A stretch of 64,000 nt of DNA from NCBI GenBank assembly GCA_963725395.1, contig CAVRYH010000003.1:124001-188000 (forward strand), given 5' to 3'. This DNA comes from Bog-756 sp963725395 (GTDB lineage: Bacteria > Actinomycetota > Acidimicrobiia > Acidimicrobiales > RAAP-2). A program made the position numbers and the translations under genes. Below are positions 42,241 to 50,587 of this stretch, piece by piece. Position 1 is the first letter of the stretch; every line of letters starts with the position of its first letter. The notes under the pieces were generated by a model. The model was not told the origin of the DNA and made no database searches. It was given only the letters and a program-made list of their open reading frames with translations.

Positions 42241-43755
42241 TCAATCGCCGATCTCTTCGTAGGCAATTGGCTTCTGCTTGAAGAAGTCGCCCTTGGTGGT
42301 CACGCGGGCCAGGATGACCAGCGGGATGCCCAACAGCAGCGTGATGATGTCGGCGCCGGCTCCGCTCCACCCCGATGTCTTGATGACCTCGTACCCGACG
42401 GCGAGAAGCGTGATTCCGCCGAGGAGCGGCAGCAAGATGCCGGTGAAGAAGAATCTGACGGACTGGAAGGCCACCTTGCGGTAGGCCCAGGCACAGGTCA
42501 CCCCGGTCACCCCGTAGTAGAAGGCGATCAGCACGCCGATGCTGGAGATCAAGTTGGCGAACACGTTACTGATGGAGCCGACATTGCTGACCAGCACTAT
42601 GCCGAACAAGGAGACGAAGGCCAGGATCAGCGTGCCCACCATCGGTGTCTTGAGCTTGCCCTGGATGGTGGCGAACACCTGTGGGAACACCCGGTCGCGG
42701 GCCATGGACAGGGTGATCCGGGCCGCCGGTAGCAGTGTCGTCTGGGTGGTGGCCACGGTCGAGGACAGCACGGCCACCAACATGATGTAGCCGGCCCAGT
42801 GGCCGGCGGCCTGCTGGGCGAAGTAGAGGAGGATCGTACTCGAGTGGGCGTTCCAGGCCTTCTCGGGCAGGAGCATCTGGGCGGCGATGATGTTGATGGC
42901 GAAGACCAGCAACAGCAGGAACATCGAGATCACCCCGGCGCGGCCCGGCGTCTTGGTGGCGTCCTTCGACTCCTCGTTGAGGTTGGCGGCGGTGTCCCAA
43001 CCCCAGAAGAAGAAGACACCGAGGACCATGCCCGCCGAAAGGGCGGTGAAGCCGCCGATCGACCAGGGGTTGAGCCATGACCAGTGGAAGCTGGTGGAAC
43101 CGACCGGGTGCTTCACCGCCACCTTGACGATGCCCCAGATCGAGAAGCCGATGACGGCGGTGTACTCGATGATCAACAGGACCCACTGGAAGTTGGTGGT
43201 CCAGCGGATCCCCCAGATGCAGATGAAGGTGATGAGGGCCAGCCACGCGCCGGCGGCCACGGCGGCCGTGCCCACCGAGTTCGCGGTCGACGACGAGATC
43301 CAGCCCCACTCGTTGAACAGCTGGAGGGTGTACTGGCCGGCCACGATGGGGGCCGACACGCAGAACAGGACGGAGGTGGCCACCTGGACCCATCCGTTGA
43401 ACCAGCCGGCGAAAGGACTTACCAACTTGGACAGCCAGGAGTAGGAGGCACCGCAGTCGGGGTCCCGCCGGTTGAGGTGGAAGTAGGAGACGGCGATGAA
43501 CAGCACCGGGATGAAGGCGATCCAGATGATGGCCGGACCGGCATAGCCCACTCCGACGGTGGCGAACAGCACAGCCATGGTGGCGGCCAGTGTGTAGGCC
43601 GGGGCCACCGAGGAGATCGCCACCACGGTCGAATCGAACAGATTGAGGGTGTCAGCCCGCAGGGTCGGGCCGGCCTCTCCGGTCGGGACCGGGGCCCCGA
43701 ACGGCCCGGGTACCTCGGGTGGTTTGCCGGTACTGTCGACGACGTCAGTGCTCAT
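42241..43755 (-). CDS. APC family amino acid/amine permease
   Basis: This 504-residue transporter has about 12-13 membrane helices: a TM1 region ISSVAPAYTLAATMAVLFAT with the unwound-helix motif, YSWLSKLVSPFAGWFNGWVQ, and VFFFWGWDTAANLNEESKDA (TM6 region), the last matching amine/amino-acid APC carriers. It lies between an aldehyde dehydrogenase and ald, all read leftward. Uptake of putrescine, GABA or a related amine fits the neighbours, but specificity is inferred. The start is ATG at 43755. Confidence 0.87.
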   Translation of the reverse strand: MSTDVVDSTGKPPEVPGPFGAPVPTGEAGPTLRADTLNLFDSTVVAISSVAPAYTLAATMAVLFATVGVGYAGPAIIWIAFIPVLFIAVSYFHLNRRDPDCGASYSWLSKLVSPFAGWFNGWVQVATSVLFCVSAPIVAGQYTLQLFNEWGWISSSTANSVGTAAVAAGAWLALITFICIWGIRWTTNFQWVLLIIEYTAVIGFSIWGIVKVAVKHPVGSTSFHWSWLNPWSIGGFTALSAGMVLGVFFFWGWDTAANLNEESKDATKTPGRAGVISMFLLLLVFAINIIAAQMLLPEKAWNAHSSTILLYFAQQAAGHWAGYIMLVAVLSSTVATTQTTLLPAARITLSMARDRVFPQVFATIQGKLKTPMVGTLILAFVSLFGIVLVSNVGSISNVFANLISSIGVLIAFYYGVTGVTCAWAYRKVAFQSVRFFFTGILLPLLGGITLLAVGYEVIKTSGWSGAGADIITLLLGIPLVILARVTTKGDFFKQKPIAYEEIGD

Positions 43756-43845
43756 CTGATCTCCCCTTCAGCTGCAGTGGACGGTTGGATGGTTCCTTGC
43801 CCTCGTTGGCGTTGAATCCCTTGTCGGTCTAACGATGGTGGTGGC

Positions 43846-43860
43846 CGTGCCTGCGGCACG
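43846..43860 (-). terminator. Hairpin after aldehyde dehydrogenase gene
   Basis: CGTGCC-TGC-GGCACG forms a perfect 6-base stem with a 3-base loop, 11 bases past the aldehyde dehydrogenase stop on the minus strand and before the permease start. There is no U-tract. It could reduce read-through into the permease-ald pair. Confidence 0.4.
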
Positions 43861-43871
43861 AGGTCGGGTGA

Positions 43872-45335
43872 TCAATTGCCGATGTAGCTCATCACGTGCT
43901 TGATCCTCGTGTAGTCCTCGAAGCCGTAGGACGAGAGGTCCTTGCCGTAACCGGAGTGCTTGAACCCGCCGTGGGGCATCTCCGCCACGATCGGGATGTG
44001 CGTGTTGATCCACACGCAGCCGAAGTCCAGTCCCTTGGCCATCCGCATGGCCCGCCCGTGATCACGGGTCCACACGCTCGACGCCAGCCCGTATCGGACT
44101 CCGTTGGCCCACGACAGTGCCTGCTCCTCGTCGGAGAAGCGCTGCACGGTGATGGCCGGTCCGAACAGCTCCTCCTGGATGACCTCGTCGCTCTGCTCGA
44201 GCCCGGCGATGACCGTCGGGGCGAAGCAGAACCCCCTGGCCCCGACCGGGCTCCCCCCGGTGACCACCTCGGCGTGGGACGGGAGCCGCTCGAGGAACCC
44301 GTTGAGGCGGGCCAGCTGTGCTGCGCTGTTCAGTGGGCCGAAGTCTGCGTCCTCCACGTCGACACCACCGACCGTCTGGGCCCGTGCCTGCTCGCTGAGC
44401 GCGGAGACGAAGTCGTCGTACACGGCGGGCCCGGCGAGCACCCGGGTGGCTGCGGTGCAGTCCTGTCCGGCATTGAAGTATCCGGCGATGGCGATCCCCT
44501 CGGCGGCAGCGGCGACGTCGGCATCGTCGAACACCACCACCGGTGCCTTGCCACCCAGCTCGAGATGCACCCGCTTCACGTCGGCGGCGGCCGCAGCGGC
44601 CACCTCCATGCCCGCCCTGACGCTCCCGGTGATCGAGACCATGGCCGGAGTGTCGTGCTCCACCAGGAGGCGGCCGGTGCTGCGGTCGCCGCACACCACG
44701 TTGAACACGCCGGCCGGGAGGTGCTCGGACATGATCTCGGCCATCAGGAGGGACGATGCCGGCGTGGTGTCCGACGGCTTGAGGACCATGGTGTTGCCCG
44801 CGGCCAACGCCGGCGCCCACTTCCACACGGCCATCATCAGCGGGTAGTTCCACGGCGTGACGGCGGCGCACACCCCGATCGGTTCGCGGCGGATGAACGA
44901 TGTGTGGTCCCGCAGGTACTCCCCACCGGACTTCCCCTCGAGGTGGCGGGCGGCCCCGGCGAAGAATCGGATCTGGTCAACGAGTTGAGGAATCTCCTCG
45001 GCCAGGGTCACCGCTACCGGCTTACCGGTGTTGGCCGACTCGACCCGGACCAGGTCCTCGCCCCGGCCCTCCAGCGCGTCGGCGATCCGGTACAGCGCCA
45101 GGCTGCGCTCCGAAGGAGTGGCATCGCGCCACTCGGGGAATGCGCCTTGGGCCGCCTCGAAGGCGAAGTCGATGTCCTTGGCCCCCGACACCGGTGCCTC
45201 GAGGTAGCCGTCACCGGTGCTCGGGTCGATGAGGGTCGAGGTGGAACCGTCGACCGTTTCGACGTGGCGACCGCCGACGAAGTTCGAAAGACGGCCTCGG
45301 CCGGTGCTGGCCTGCTCCGACGACTGGTTGCTCAC
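43872..45335 (-). CDS. Aldehyde dehydrogenase, gamma-aminobutyraldehyde dehydrogenase-like
   Basis: This 487-residue NAD(P)-dependent enzyme shows GVCAAVTPWNYPLMMAVWKW, LKPSDTTPASSLLMAEIM, ISITGSVRAGMEVAAAAAAD, VHLELGGKAPVVVFDDADV (catalytic Glu), and YFNAGQDCTAATRVLAGP, where QDC holds the catalytic Cys. The NAGQDC form is typical of amino-aldehyde dehydrogenases such as PatD/PuuC. The start GTG at 45335 was chosen over ATG 45359 because GGGGAGGG lies 5-6 bases upstream. It is divergent from the Lrp/aminotransferase operon. Confidence 0.88.
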   Translation of the reverse strand: MSNQSSEQASTGRGRLSNFVGGRHVETVDGSTSTLIDPSTGDGYLEAPVSGAKDIDFAFEAAQGAFPEWRDATPSERSLALYRIADALEGRGEDLVRVESANTGKPVAVTLAEEIPQLVDQIRFFAGAARHLEGKSGGEYLRDHTSFIRREPIGVCAAVTPWNYPLMMAVWKWAPALAAGNTMVLKPSDTTPASSLLMAEIMSEHLPAGVFNVVCGDRSTGRLLVEHDTPAMVSITGSVRAGMEVAAAAAADVKRVHLELGGKAPVVVFDDADVAAAAEGIAIAGYFNAGQDCTAATRVLAGPAVYDDFVSALSEQARAQTVGGVDVEDADFGPLNSAAQLARLNGFLERLPSHAEVVTGGSPVGARGFCFAPTVIAGLEQSDEVIQEELFGPAITVQRFSDEEQALSWANGVRYGLASSVWTRDHGRAMRMAKGLDFGCVWINTHIPIVAEMPHGGFKHSGYGKDLSSYGFEDYTRIKHVMSYIGN

Positions 45336-45519
45336 GGTCCCTCCCCAGGGGTTCCCCATTGATCCATTCCGGGCATCGCCCGGCGGCCGGTCACCATCTC
45401 CTCGACTGTCGCAACGTCATAGTGTCTGAATATCCGCCCACAGACAAGCTTTTTCTCAAACCAATTTGGATCAGGCCACTAATTCTATTGAAATTCCCCC
45501 TCGATTCCGCTCGAAATGC

Positions 45520-45542
45520 TATAACGGAGAGTGCATGCACTC
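45520..45542 (+). promoter_or_regulatory. -10-like element with adjacent 14-base perfect palindrome
   Basis: TATAAC at 45520-45525 is followed by the perfect palindrome GAGTGCATGCACTC (45529-45542), about where transcription toward the Lrp gene would begin. The whole 45415-45530 region is unusually A/T-rich. A palindromic operator at the start site fits autoregulation by the Lrp-type protein. No good -35 at 17 bases was found. Confidence 0.45.
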
Positions 45543-45620
45543 GTTGAGCGAACCGCGGTCGGACCGCATGGGCCCGGAGTGGGCGGGTGGTCCGACAAGC
45601 CTGGTGCCGGGCGCCTGAAC

Positions 45621-46100
45621 GTGGCCTCCCCCGCTTCAGGCTCTCCGTCCTCGGGACTCCTCGACGACGTGAACAAGGCCATCGTCGAGGAGCTCCAACA
45701 GGACGGGCGCAGAACCTACGGCGCCATCGCCGAGGCGGTCGGGTTGTCGGAGGCCGCGGTGCGCCAGAGGGTCCAAAAGATGCGCGAGGCGGGCATCATG
45801 CAGATCGTCGCCGTGACCGATCCGCTCCAGATCGGGTTCCGCAGCCAGGCCATGGTGGGCATACGGGCCGACGGCGACACCCGGGTGGTCGCCGAGCATC
45901 TCGCTGCCGTCGACGACATCGACTACGTGGTGATGTGCACCGGCTCCTTCGACATCCTCGTCGAGCTGGTGACCGAGGACGAGGACACGCTCCTCGAACT
46001 GCTCAACGGCGTGATCCGCCGCATTCCCGGCGTACGCGACACGGAGACGTTCATGTACCTGAAGTTGACCAAACAGACCTACACCTGGGGGACCCGATGA
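45621..46100 (+). CDS. Lrp/AsnC family transcriptional regulator
   Basis: This 159-residue regulator has an N-terminal helix-turn-helix (LLDDVNKAIVEELQQDGRRT, GAIAEAVGLSEAAVRQRVQK) and a C-terminal RAM ligand domain (VVMCTGSFDILVELVTEDED, IRRIPGVRDTETFMYLKLT). The stop overlaps the aminotransferase ATG (ATGA), so it is the first gene of the amine catabolism operon and probably its local regulator. The start is uncertain between GTG 45621 and the longer frame from 45531. Confidence 0.9.
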   Translation: MASPASGSPSSGLLDDVNKAIVEELQQDGRRTYGAIAEAVGLSEAAVRQRVQKMREAGIMQIVAVTDPLQIGFRSQAMVGIRADGDTRVVAEHLAAVDDIDYVVMCTGSFDILVELVTEDEDTLLELLNGVIRRIPGVRDTETFMYLKLTKQTYTWGTR

Positions 46101-47461
46101 CCGACTTTTCCAACGAGGCACTGCAAGAGAGCGCCCACCGACATCTCTGGATGCACTTCACCCGGATGTCCGACAAGAGCGAGATCCCGGTCATCGTCCG
46201 GGGGGAAGGCGTCTACGTCTACGACCAGTACGGCAAGCGCTACCTCGACGGCCTGTCCGGTCTGTTCACGAGCCAGGTGGGTCACGGACGCACCGAGTTG
46301 GCCGAGGCCGCCGCTCGCCAGGCCAGTCAGCTGGCCTACTTCCCCGTATGGAGCTACGCGCACCCAACGGCGGTGGAGCTGGCCGACCGGTTGGCCCAGT
46401 TGACACCGGCGGACTGCAATCGCATCTTCTTCACGACCGGGGGTTCCGAGGCAGTCGAATCGGCGTGGAAGCTGGCCCGCCAGTACTTCAGGGTGACCGG
46501 ACAGCCCGACCGGCTGAAGGTCATCAGCCGCAACATCGCCTACCACGGGGCGACCATGGGCGCTCTGTCCATCACCGGCCTCTCCGACATCAAGACCCCC
46601 TTCGAGCCGCTGGTCCCCGGAGCGTTCAAGGTGCCCAACACCAACTTCTACCGGGCCCAGTACTTCGCCGACGACATCGATGCCTTCGGGCGGTGGGCGG
46701 CCGACGCCATCGAGCAGGCCATCCTGATCGAAGGCCCCGAGACGGTGGCCGCCGTGTTCCTCGAGCCGGTCCAGAACGCAGGGGGATGCTTCCCGCCGCC
46801 GCCGGGGTACTTCCAGCGGGTGAGGGAGATCTGTGACCGGTACGGCGTCCTGTTGGTCTCCGACGAGGTCATCTGCGCCTTCGGTCGGCTCGGCTACTGG
46901 TTCGGCGCCGAGCGCTACGACTACCGGCCCGACATCGTGACGATGGCCAAGGGCCTCACCAGTGGCTACTCCCCCCTCGGGGCCATGGCGGTCAGCGACC
47001 GGTTGGTCGAACCCTTCCTCGAGGGCGAGAGCTTCCTGCACGGCGTCACCTTCGCCGGGCACCCGGTCAGCGCCGCGGTCGCCCTCGCCAACATCGACGT
47101 CTTCGAGAAGGAGGGGCTGCTGGAGAACGTGCGCACCAACGAGGCGGCCTTCCGGGCCTCACTCGAAACGCTCAGGGACCTGCCCATCGTCGGTGACGTC
47201 CGCGGGGCGGGTTACTTCTACGGGATCGAACTGGTCAAGGACAAGGACACCCGGGAGACCTTCAATGACGAAGAGGCAGAACGGCTGCTGCGCGGCTTCC
47301 TCTCCGGGGCGCTGTACGAGGCCGGACTGATCTGCCGGGCCGACGACCGGGGGGACCCGGTGGTGCAGCTGGCTCCGCCGCTCACCTGCGGTGAGGAGGA
47401 GTTCGAGTTGATGACCTCCATTCTGCGAACCGTACTGACCGAGGCGTGGAAGCAGCTCTGA
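46097..47461 (+). CDS. Class III aminotransferase (GABA/putrescine-pyruvate type)
   Basis: This 454-residue PLP enzyme shows YLDGLSGLFTSQVGHGRTEL, IFFTTGGSEAVESAWKLARQ (phosphate site), SRNIAYHGATMGALSITG, AAVFLEPVQNAGGCFPPPPG, LLVSDEVICAFGRLGYWFGA (ring Asp), and VTMAKGLTSGYSPLGAMAVS with the PLP Lys. These fit the omega-aminotransferases that use pyruvate as acceptor, such as putrescine, GABA or beta-alanine types. It is translated from an ATGA overlap with the regulator, and its end overlaps the oxidase start by 16 bases. Confidence 0.9.
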   Translation: MTDFSNEALQESAHRHLWMHFTRMSDKSEIPVIVRGEGVYVYDQYGKRYLDGLSGLFTSQVGHGRTELAEAAARQASQLAYFPVWSYAHPTAVELADRLAQLTPADCNRIFFTTGGSEAVESAWKLARQYFRVTGQPDRLKVISRNIAYHGATMGALSITGLSDIKTPFEPLVPGAFKVPNTNFYRAQYFADDIDAFGRWAADAIEQAILIEGPETVAAVFLEPVQNAGGCFPPPPGYFQRVREICDRYGVLLVSDEVICAFGRLGYWFGAERYDYRPDIVTMAKGLTSGYSPLGAMAVSDRLVEPFLEGESFLHGVTFAGHPVSAAVALANIDVFEKEGLLENVRTNEAAFRASLETLRDLPIVGDVRGAGYFYGIELVKDKDTRETFNDEEAERLLRGFLSGALYEAGLICRADDRGDPVVQLAPPLTCGEEEFELMTSILRTVLTEAWKQL

Positions 47462-48849
47462 TCCCGCCCACGGGAGAGCACTACCGTCGACTCTCCCTGT
47501 GGTGGGACGGGCTGCCCGGTCACATCACCGTCCGGGAGCCACTGGCCGGTGACTGCGACGTCGACGTCGTGGTGGTGGGGGGAGGGTTCACCGGTCTGTG
47601 GACCGCCTACTACCTGGCCGAGGCCGACCCGCGCCTCCGCATCGCCGTGCTCGAGCGCGACGTCGCCGGCTTCGGCGCCTCGGGCCGAAACGGCGGATGG
47701 TGCTCGGCACTGTTTGCTGTGCCGGAAGATCGCCTGAACCAGGTGGGAGGTCCCGGATCCGGGGCAGCGATGCGTCGCGCCATGGTCGACTCGGTCACCG
47801 AGGTGGGCGCGGTCGCCGCCGCCGAGAACATCGACTGCGGATTCGCCCACGGTGGGTCCGTGCGCCTCGCCCGCACCGACGTCCAGCTTCGGCGCACGAG
47901 GGAGGAGGTGGCCGCCGCTCGATCGGCCGGCATCACAGAGGACGACCTGGCCCTGTTGTCGGCGGCCGAAGCATCGTCACTGGTCGGGGCCAGCGACATC
48001 CTCGGAGGTACCTATACGCCTCACTGCGCGTCAATCGATCCGGCCAGACTGGTACGCGGATTGGCCGACGCGGTCGAGAGGCGCGGCGTCACCATCCACG
48101 AGCAGACCCAGGTTCGGGCCATCATGCCGGGAAGGGTCGAGACGGACCGGGGCACGGTGAAGGCGTCGACCGTCGTCCGGGCCACTGAGGGCTACACCCG
48201 GACGATCAAGGGCGAGGAACGCACCCTCGTCCCGGTCTACTCACTGATGATCGCCACGGAACCCCTGCCCGACGAGTTCTGGACGGAGGCCGGACTCGCC
48301 CGGCGCGAGACCTTCGCTGACCACCGTCACCTGGTCATCTACGGCCAGCGCACGGCCGACGGCCGGTTGGCCTTCGGTGGCCGGGGCGCGCCCTATCACT
48401 TCGGCTCGGCCATCCGCCCCGAGTTCGACACCGACGGCGACGTCCACGAAGCCCTCCGGGCGACGCTGGTGGAGCTGTTCCCGGCACTGGCCGACGCAGC
48501 CATCACCCACCGTTGGGGCGGGCCGCTCGGCATCGCCCGCGACTGGTTCACCTCGGTCGGACTCGACCGGGAGACGGGTGTCGCGTGGGCCGGCGGCTAC
48601 GTCGGCGACGGGGTCTCGACCACCAACCTGGCCGGACGGACGCTCCGGGACCTCATCCTGCAGCGCGACACCGAGTTGACGGCGCTCCCCTGGGTCGGGC
48701 ACGTCTCCCGGCGATGGGAGCCCGAACCGCTCCGGTTCCTCGGCATCAACGCCGGACTCCTGCTGGCAGGGAACGCCGACCGGGCGGAGGTCAGGGCTGG
48801 GCGGCCGACCTGGCACGCCCGTGCACTGGACCGGGTCGTGGGTGGCTGA
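47446..48849 (+). CDS. FAD-dependent amine oxidase (DAO family, PuuB-like)
   Basis: This 467-residue flavoprotein has the dinucleotide loop VDVVVVGGGFTGLWTAYYLA, ERDVAGFGASGRNGGWCSAL (GASGRNGG, typical for gamma-glutamylputrescine oxidase relatives), ASIDPARLVRGLADAVERRG, and the C-terminal AWAGGYVGDGVSTTNLAGRT motif. It would oxidise a secondary or primary amine to an aldehyde or imine. The GTG start lies inside the end of the aminotransferase gene. Together with the aldehyde dehydrogenase it supports polyamine breakdown; the exact substrate is inferred. Confidence 0.87.
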   Translation: MEAALIPPTGEHYRRLSLWWDGLPGHITVREPLAGDCDVDVVVVGGGFTGLWTAYYLAEADPRLRIAVLERDVAGFGASGRNGGWCSALFAVPEDRLNQVGGPGSGAAMRRAMVDSVTEVGAVAAAENIDCGFAHGGSVRLARTDVQLRRTREEVAAARSAGITEDDLALLSAAEASSLVGASDILGGTYTPHCASIDPARLVRGLADAVERRGVTIHEQTQVRAIMPGRVETDRGTVKASTVVRATEGYTRTIKGEERTLVPVYSLMIATEPLPDEFWTEAGLARRETFADHRHLVIYGQRTADGRLAFGGRGAPYHFGSAIRPEFDTDGDVHEALRATLVELFPALADAAITHRWGGPLGIARDWFTSVGLDRETGVAWAGGYVGDGVSTTNLAGRTLRDLILQRDTELTALPWVGHVSRRWEPEPLRFLGINAGLLLAGNADRAEVRAGRPTWHARALDRVVGG

Positions 48850-48860
48850 GGACCAGGAAC

Positions 48861-50336
48861 TCAGCCAGCGCCGAGGAACGGAGCCCCGAAGGCGAAGATG
48901 CCACCGTCCTCGGACGACAGCCAGTAACCGCCGGTGGTCGGGTCGAGTGCCATGGCCGCCACCGGGGCGTTGAGGCGGCTGCTCCCCATCGATCCCTGGA
49001 AGCGCGCCGTCCCGAACGAGAACACACCGCCGTCGCTCGCCGCCAGCCAGTAGCCGTCGCCGCCGGATTCGACGGTCATCCCCACGACCGGACTCGTCAG
49101 ATCGAGACTGCCCGTCGATCCGTAGAACTTGGCGTCGCCGAAGGAGAAGACCCCTCCGTCCGAGCCGACCAGCCAGTACCCCGCACCGTCCGCGGTGGGG
49201 GCCATGCCGACGATGGGGGCATTGATCCTGCTCCCGCCGGTGGAACCGTAGAAGTGGGCATCACCGTACGAGTACACCCCGCCATCCGCACCGACGAGCC
49301 AATAGCCCCGGTCGTCCGATGTTGGGGCCATGCCGACGATGGGAGCGTTGATCCTGCTCCCGCCGGTGGAACCGTAGAAGAGCGCGTCACCGAAGGCGAA
49401 CACCCCTCCGTCGCTCGCAACCAGCCAATAGCCGTGACCGTCGAACGTGGGCACGATGTCGATGACGGGGGCGTTGAGCGTGATCGAACCGGTGGGCCCG
49501 AAGTCAGCCACGTACCCGTGGGGGGAGACCCGCCCCATGGAGTTGACCTGCCAATATCCCGCACCCTCGGGGCTGGAGGCGAGCCCGGTCACCGGTGCGC
49601 TCAGGCCCCCGACCGGGGCGAAGTCGGCGGCGGGCGTCGCCGACACCTCGTTCGAGGCCCCGGAAAGTCCAGCGGCGCTCATGGCGCGCACGGTGAAGTA
49701 GTACTTCGTCCCGTCGGTGAGGCCCGTCACCACGAAGGAGCTACCGACGACCGGTACGGGCCCGTTGGCCGCAACCGGGTACTCACCTCCGGCGGTGAGG
49801 CCGACGTACACGTTGTACCCGGTGACCGGTGTCGACGACCCTGCGTTCGGCGGTGTCCAGGTGACCGTGGAGGAACCGACGCCCGAGGTGGCTCCCAGGG
49901 CATCCGGCGCACCCGACAGGGACGGGATGGGGGCGGCCGCGCTCGACTGAACCGGCGCGGTGGTCGTGGTCGTGGTCGTGGTCGTCGTGGTGGTGGTCGT
50001 AATCAGCGGGACCGTCGCGTCCGAACTCGTGGCCGGTTCGCCAGCCGGGACGGAGCCTTCTTCGCCAGGGAGGACGCTCGACGAAGTGGGAGGGCTCGAG
50101 GGCTGCGTGGTGGGTCCGGGCACCGTGGCCTGGGTCGTCGGGGCGGTGGCGAGGGGTGCGGCCGATTTGGCCGACGGGCCCGAAGGTCCTGAGACAGCCA
50201 GCGCGACGCCCGCAGCCAAGACGACGGCGACGGCCACCGTGGCGGCGACGACCATGCCCGATCGCCCGTCGGGCAGCGGTGACTCTCCCAAAAGCCACGA
50301 CCACCACTGCTTGAATCCCTGTGCCCATTTGCCCAC
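48861..50336 (-). CDS. Membrane-anchored surface protein with FN3 domain and 42-residue propeller-like repeats
   Basis: This 491-residue protein has one N-terminal helix (GMVVAATVAVAVVLAAGVAL), a Ser/Thr/Pro-rich linker with 14 consecutive threonines, and a fibronectin type III domain (STPVTGYNVYVGLTAGG through YFTVRAMSAAGLSGASNEVS). It ends with five and a half repeats of 42 residues whose core is GYWLVASDGGVFAFGDA and FYGSTG. Two neighbouring repeats are nearly identical at DNA level (126-base period from 49204). Such repeats are frequent in Acidimicrobiia surface proteins (from memory). A wall or adhesion role is inferred. The start is GTG at 50336. Confidence 0.85.
   Translation of the reverse strand: MGKWAQGFKQWWSWLLGESPLPDGRSGMVVAATVAVAVVLAAGVALAVSGPSGPSAKSAAPLATAPTTQATVPGPTTQPSSPPTSSSVLPGEEGSVPAGEPATSSDATVPLITTTTTTTTTTTTTTAPVQSSAAAPIPSLSGAPDALGATSGVGSSTVTWTPPNAGSSTPVTGYNVYVGLTAGGEYPVAANGPVPVVGSSFVVTGLTDGTKYYFTVRAMSAAGLSGASNEVSATPAADFAPVGGLSAPVTGLASSPEGAGYWQVNSMGRVSPHGYVADFGPTGSITLNAPVIDIVPTFDGHGYWLVASDGGVFAFGDALFYGSTGGSRINAPIVGMAPTSDDRGYWLVGADGGVYSYGDAHFYGSTGGSRINAPIVGMAPTADGAGYWLVGSDGGVFSFGDAKFYGSTGSLDLTSPVVGMTVESGGDGYWLAASDGGVFSFGTARFQGSMGSSRLNAPVAAMALDPTTGGYWLSSEDGGIFAFGAPFLGAG
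49959..50000. repeat. Simple-sequence tract coding poly-threonine
   Basis: A 42-base run of GGT and CGT triplets on the plus strand, several arranged as GGTCGT hexamers, encodes 14 Thr in the linker of the surface protein. Triplet slippage here would change linker length without shifting frame. Confidence 0.7.
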
Positions 50337-50516
50337 GGAGGCGCCCCTTCACCGACACAACTGCTCGGGCCCGCTCGCAATCCCATGGTCCCAGTCGAGG
50401 ATCGGCAGGCGCATTCCGGACGGACGAAGAAACGAGAAACCCTGTGCATCATACCAGCGGCTGCCGCCACTGAAAGGGGGACCTCGAACCCGGCCTGGCC
50501 CTTCGTGAGGACGGCG

Positions 50517-50550
50517 TATACTTGCACGGGTAGGCTTTCTACTTACCCGT
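50517..50550 (+). promoter_or_regulatory. Putative promoter -10 and inverted-repeat operator of P63C gene
   Basis: TATACT at 50517-50522 is followed by ACGGGTA (50526-50532) and its exact complement TACCCGT (50544-50550), separated by 11 bases. The element ends 37 bases before the P63C gene start. A repressor bound here would cover the transcription start. An RNA hairpin in the leader is the alternative. Confidence 0.5.
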
Positions 50551-50587
50551 ACAGGAATGTCCGGGTGTGTCCATGCGAGGGAGCACC

